64,000 nucleotides of DNA from Streptomyces typhae (GTDB lineage: Bacteria > Actinomycetota > Actinomycetes > Streptomycetales > Streptomycetaceae), in the NCBI RefSeq assembly GCF_009755605.1, contig NZ_WPNZ01000005.1, positions 1 through 64,000 on the forward strand. Reading direction: 5' to 3'. Position 1 is the stretch's first letter, and each line of letters starts with the position of its first letter. Below, piece by piece: positions 62,401-64,000 of the stretch. The translations under genes and the position numbers were made by a program. Below the pieces are notes generated by a model that saw nothing but the letters and a program-made list of their open reading frames with translations, was not told the DNA's origin and searched no databases.

Positions 62401-64000
62401 GGCACGCCACCGGTCGGCGGCGCTCGCGGCCATCGGCGTGTGGACGGCGATGTCGTAGTCGAGCGGCATGGCGTACTCGTGCGGCAGCCGCGCAAGGACC
62501 CGGCGGCAGGCCTCGGCTTCGCCGCCGAGCGTGCAACTGCTCGGCGCGTTGACCGTCAGGAGATGCACGCCGGGCTCGTCCCGGACGGCGGCGGCGGCCT
62601 CCTGCGGGTCGGTGCCCACGAGGTGGGCGGTCCACGTGGTTCCGGTTACGTCGGCCTGCCGCCATCCGTCGCGGATGGCACGCCAGGGCCGGGTCAGCAG
62701 ACCGTCGAAGAGCGGGTTGCCGTGGGTGTCGGCCAGGACGGCGGCCGCGTCCGGCCACACACCGGTCGCCAGCAGCGCGCTGATCTCCCCGGAGGAGTAC
62801 CCGAGGACGGCCTGCGGGCGCAGCCCGAGGACCTCGCGGGAGATATGGGCGTGCACCATGCTGAGGAAGGACGCGGCGTAGATCTTGCCCGCGGCGTCGG
62901 ATGCGCTGCCGGCACCGGAGTACGCCCACCCGGCCATCGCCTCCGGATCACCCCGGTGACGCAGCTCGTCGACGGCCCGGGGGAAGGCGAGCAACTGCTG
63001 GCGGCCCATGCCCGGGTAGGCGGCCGCACCATTGGGGAAGACGAAAGCCAGGTCGCCGGACAAGGGCCGCGCCTGGAAGTACACACCGGGAGGCCGTGGC
63101 CTGCGGCGGCCGTCGGACAGCCAGCGCCGGGCCTGCCGGACTCGGCTGGTGTACTCGTCGTGGCCGGCGGCGACGACAACCAGCCGGGCCGGGCCCCCGC
63201 GGGACTCGCGCCCGCTTCCCAGGGCACGGATGATCTCCTCGGTGCCGGCACCGGAGAAGACGTACAGACGCCGGTCTGGCGGCTGAGGCGCTGCCCAGGC
63301 CTCGGGGGCCGCACTCACCGAACGCAGCCGCAGGGACAGGGCGCCGTCCTCGGCCAGCACGACGAGCGCGGTGCGCCGCGGGGCGAGCCAGGGCTCGGCG
63401 TGTGCCGCCGCCCGGGGGCGCGCGCCATGGTGCACCGCTGCCACCGCCGCGGCCACCGCCTCGAGAGCGGCGACACTGCTGCCGCCCCACAGCAACACGT
63501 CCCCTTGTGTCCGCTCCGGGCGCGGACACAGCAACACGTCCCCTTGTGTCCGCTCCGGGCGCGGTACGGCGGAAGCACGCAGAACCAGCCGGTCGTTCCG
63601 CTCCTCGTCAGGATCACCCTCAGCGATGCCGGGGCCCGAAACATCCACCACGGCGAGCGGCCGGTAGGCGCCGGGACTGCGTGTGTGCGGCGCAAGGACC
63701 ACTGCCACCGCGGCGCAACAGGCCCGCTCCTGCCCGCAGTCACCGGCCGGTCCGGGCATCCCCGCCGCTGCCGACGCGACGATCACCGCCCCGGCGTGTC
63801 CGTCCAGCGCGGCCTGCGCCGCGTCGTGCAGCACCCTCGTCCCGGCGCCGGCGTCCACGCGGACGTCCGCAGCAGCCAGGTCCGGGAGAGCGGCCAGGTC
63901 CGGGCGAGTGGCCAGTAGGGTGCGCGCCCGTGCCGCCGCCCCGCCGGGCCCGGAACTCAGGACGACGAGGGTGCCGTCGGACCGTTGCGGCAGGCACGCC
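59443..64000 (-). CDS. PUFA-synthase-like (Pfa-type) subunit, 5' end cut
   Basis: The frame is open to the right edge, so at least 1518 codons are visible and the start is outside. Order: an unassigned N-terminal part, a PfaB-type acyltransferase domain (about 63050-62120; serine motif VLGYSSGE, VFVEHGPKERCTQ), a repeat-rich Ala/Pro linker (about 62000-61500), and two or three hotdog dehydratase-like domains, the last with the FabA-like HFFQDPVQPGSLGVEAM (near 59800-59750) and an earlier one with EAALQPCGWLAQY. This is the DH-DH layout of Pfa subunits making polyunsaturated or glycolipid acyl chains. No ketosynthase is visible here. It ends in an ATGA overlap with a GNAT gene. Confidence 0.8.
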   Translation of the reverse strand, partial: ACLPQRSDGTLVVLSSGPGGAAARARTLLATRPDLAALPDLAAADVRVDAGAGTRVLHDAAQAALDGHAGAVIVASAAAGMPGPAGDCGQERACCAAVAVVLAPHTRSPGAYRPLAVVDVSGPGIAEGDPDEERNDRLVLRASAVPRPERTQGDVLLCPRPERTQGDVLLWGGSSVAALEAVAAAVAAVHHGARPRAAAHAEPWLAPRRTALVVLAEDGALSLRLRSVSAAPEAWAAPQPPDRRLYVFSGAGTEEIIRALGSGRESRGGPARLVVVAAGHDEYTSRVRQARRWLSDGRRRPRPPGVYFQARPLSGDLAFVFPNGAAAYPGMGRQQLLAFPRAVDELRHRGDPEAMAGWAYSGAGSASDAAGKIYAASFLSMVHAHISREVLGLRPQAVLGYSSGEISALLATGVWPDAAAVLADTHGNPLFDGLLTRPWRAIRDGWRQADVTGTTWTAHLVGTDPQEAAAAVRDEPGVHLLTVNAPSSCTLGGEAEACRRVLARLPHEYAMPLDYDIAVHTPMAASAADRWRAYFHRPVRPVGGVRFYTCAGTFRFDPTPDGIAEASVAQALGTIDFPGAVERAWADGVRVFVEHGPKERCTQWIREILGDRPHLALALDPTDGRGLERLLAVCAELVAAGVTADDRALLAHLAAATGTSPRGVGRPHQVPTGAVVRGPAASPAVVMAPAPPLPPPDAATGGPDRPAVRAATRPDARPDARPDVQPPPPGRADDLTRAAAAHAALLAQHRHLHGLLLRSHEAHAAQGVDLARGPRASGATAAHGVDRTRDPRASGATEAHSHDQAHNPRAPGATDRLLLDASGHVCLSTMLQAAPTPTPCAPGRSSRLELILHGPLPGPGERLQHRRNGPGEPFQHVVHGPDRAVLTLRAYPAAAGSAAVPAPSGPPYEGGRAAARFSPAQVRAFHDGRPYDCFDAEWTVATRSHVRTPRGGTGDTAVLHHVPSFDPYGGPHGLGHLSARLRRPPALADTGSALSDTGGLPFLLEGVHQALAFHLTALGLTRDRDGWRFQPLPGARCVLQHTPGAAPDGPVTCEATITAVDTESHEPRLRADVVCTSGTTAVLRAQGVALQLAQDWPLEQWRRLAAAPVQGARPHIPPAALPALRPSGTDSRALVRDGLRLDHASMLAAAWGRPSDALGPAHLALDRRPRVIRLPAPPYQCLTRITRLSAAPGAPAPGSAIESEYDIAEHAWFRDDGNRSSPPPAVLLEAALQPCGWLAQYTGAARDLAGTPVFRNLDGEAQLVAAVPPGARVLTTRATLREHVNDGTMALVFFDLECTADGVSVLTGTTGFGFFPPDAFATRTGLPGPPPLAPDTAEAPIGDGDLTSRPRRWFSGRAPLTSTPLLMLDRLTGYWPQGGRAGLGRLRAEKRVDPGDWYFAAHFFQDPVQPGSLGVEAMYQLLHCHLIQQGTDAETTPLRTEPVAAASGPLLWKYRGQVTPTDSLITVDVDITGHRHDAAGLVLSGDGWLHVDGTCIYHATGLALRLTEGPTTEWRTGP
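61557..61712 (-). repeat. 51-base in-frame repeats in the synthase linker
   Basis: Three units of 17 codons encode LARGPRASGATAAHGVD, RTRDPRASGATEAHSHD and QAHNPRAPGATD. They lie in the linker between the acyltransferase and dehydratase regions and keep the frame. A shorter repeat (ARPDARPDV, near 61830-61870) lies next to them. Confidence 0.8.
63491..63564 (-). repeat. 39-base in-frame tandem duplication in the synthase gene
   Basis: A 35-base identical sequence starting AGCAACACGTCCCC recurs after exactly 39 bases (63491 and 63530). It adds 13 residues and yields the doubled peptide PRPERTQGDVLL. The two copies are identical, so the duplication is recent. Confidence 0.9.

Noticed and set aside
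61072..63918. 948-codon open frame on the + strand
   Set aside because: It is antisense to the PUFA-type gene and encodes Gly/Arg-rich sequence without domains; long antisense frames are expected at this GC content.

Overview
The window is high-GC actinomycete DNA, almost certainly Streptomyces: nearly all third codon positions are G/C, GTG/TTG starts are common, and the gene set is typical (LCP protein, LtrA, ABC sugar importer without its own ATPase, cysteine leader peptides, PUFA-type synthase). No rRNA, tRNA, CRISPR array or prophage structure was seen. About 50 intact genes lie among several gene remnants and unusually many short tandem repeats at gene ends.

Layout. 0-3.3 kb: an IS end that truncates a methyltransferase gene, a TGT-like zinc protein, an unknown protein and MgtC. 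3.4-8.1 kb: an exported TIM-barrel protein, PPK2, a DoxX-like protein, a small protein coupled to an aminoglycoside 6-adenylyltransferase-like protein, and an Rrf2 regulator. 8.2-16.9 kb: an NmrA-like reductase, MFS exporter with divergent HxlR regulator, AraC/GyrI regulator, LtrA, a GlxA-type regulator with an isochorismatase, and an M24 peptidase coupled to a cupin/zinc-ribbon protein. 17.0-26.6 kb: a sugar catabolic locus (class II aldolase, SIS isomerase, GH4, PfkB kinase, two permeases, binding lipoprotein, secreted GH114 enzyme, divergent DeoR regulator) that reads as a route for alpha-linked galactosamine polymer. 26.7-28.2 kb: an LCP cell-wall ligase. 28.3-29.8 kb: scrambled remnants.

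29.8-41 kb: LysR with an NTF2-like protein, NADP-glutamate dehydrogenase (TTG start), a quinone oxidoreductase-like protein with an AraC regulator, GlsB, an ArsR/flavin monooxygenase pair with two perfect operators, a bestrophin-like membrane protein, a decayed IS982-type transposase and a SgcJ/EcaC-like protein. 41-46.8 kb: two sulfur units facing each other, each preceded by a cysteine-bearing leader peptide: two flavin-dependent monooxygenases on + and metY-metX on -. Sulfur scavenging and homocysteine synthesis are thus probably both controlled by cysteine supply.

46.9-64 kb: a CoA transferase, a second TIM-barrel paralogue, a YbdK-like carboxylate-amine ligase next to a BesD/HalD-like Fe(II)/2-oxoglutarate enzyme, a pentapeptide-repeat membrane protein facing a HTH-STAND NTPase-WD40 protein, a small secreted protein, an unknown protein, a GNAT acetyltransferase, and a PUFA-synthase-like subunit that runs off the right edge.
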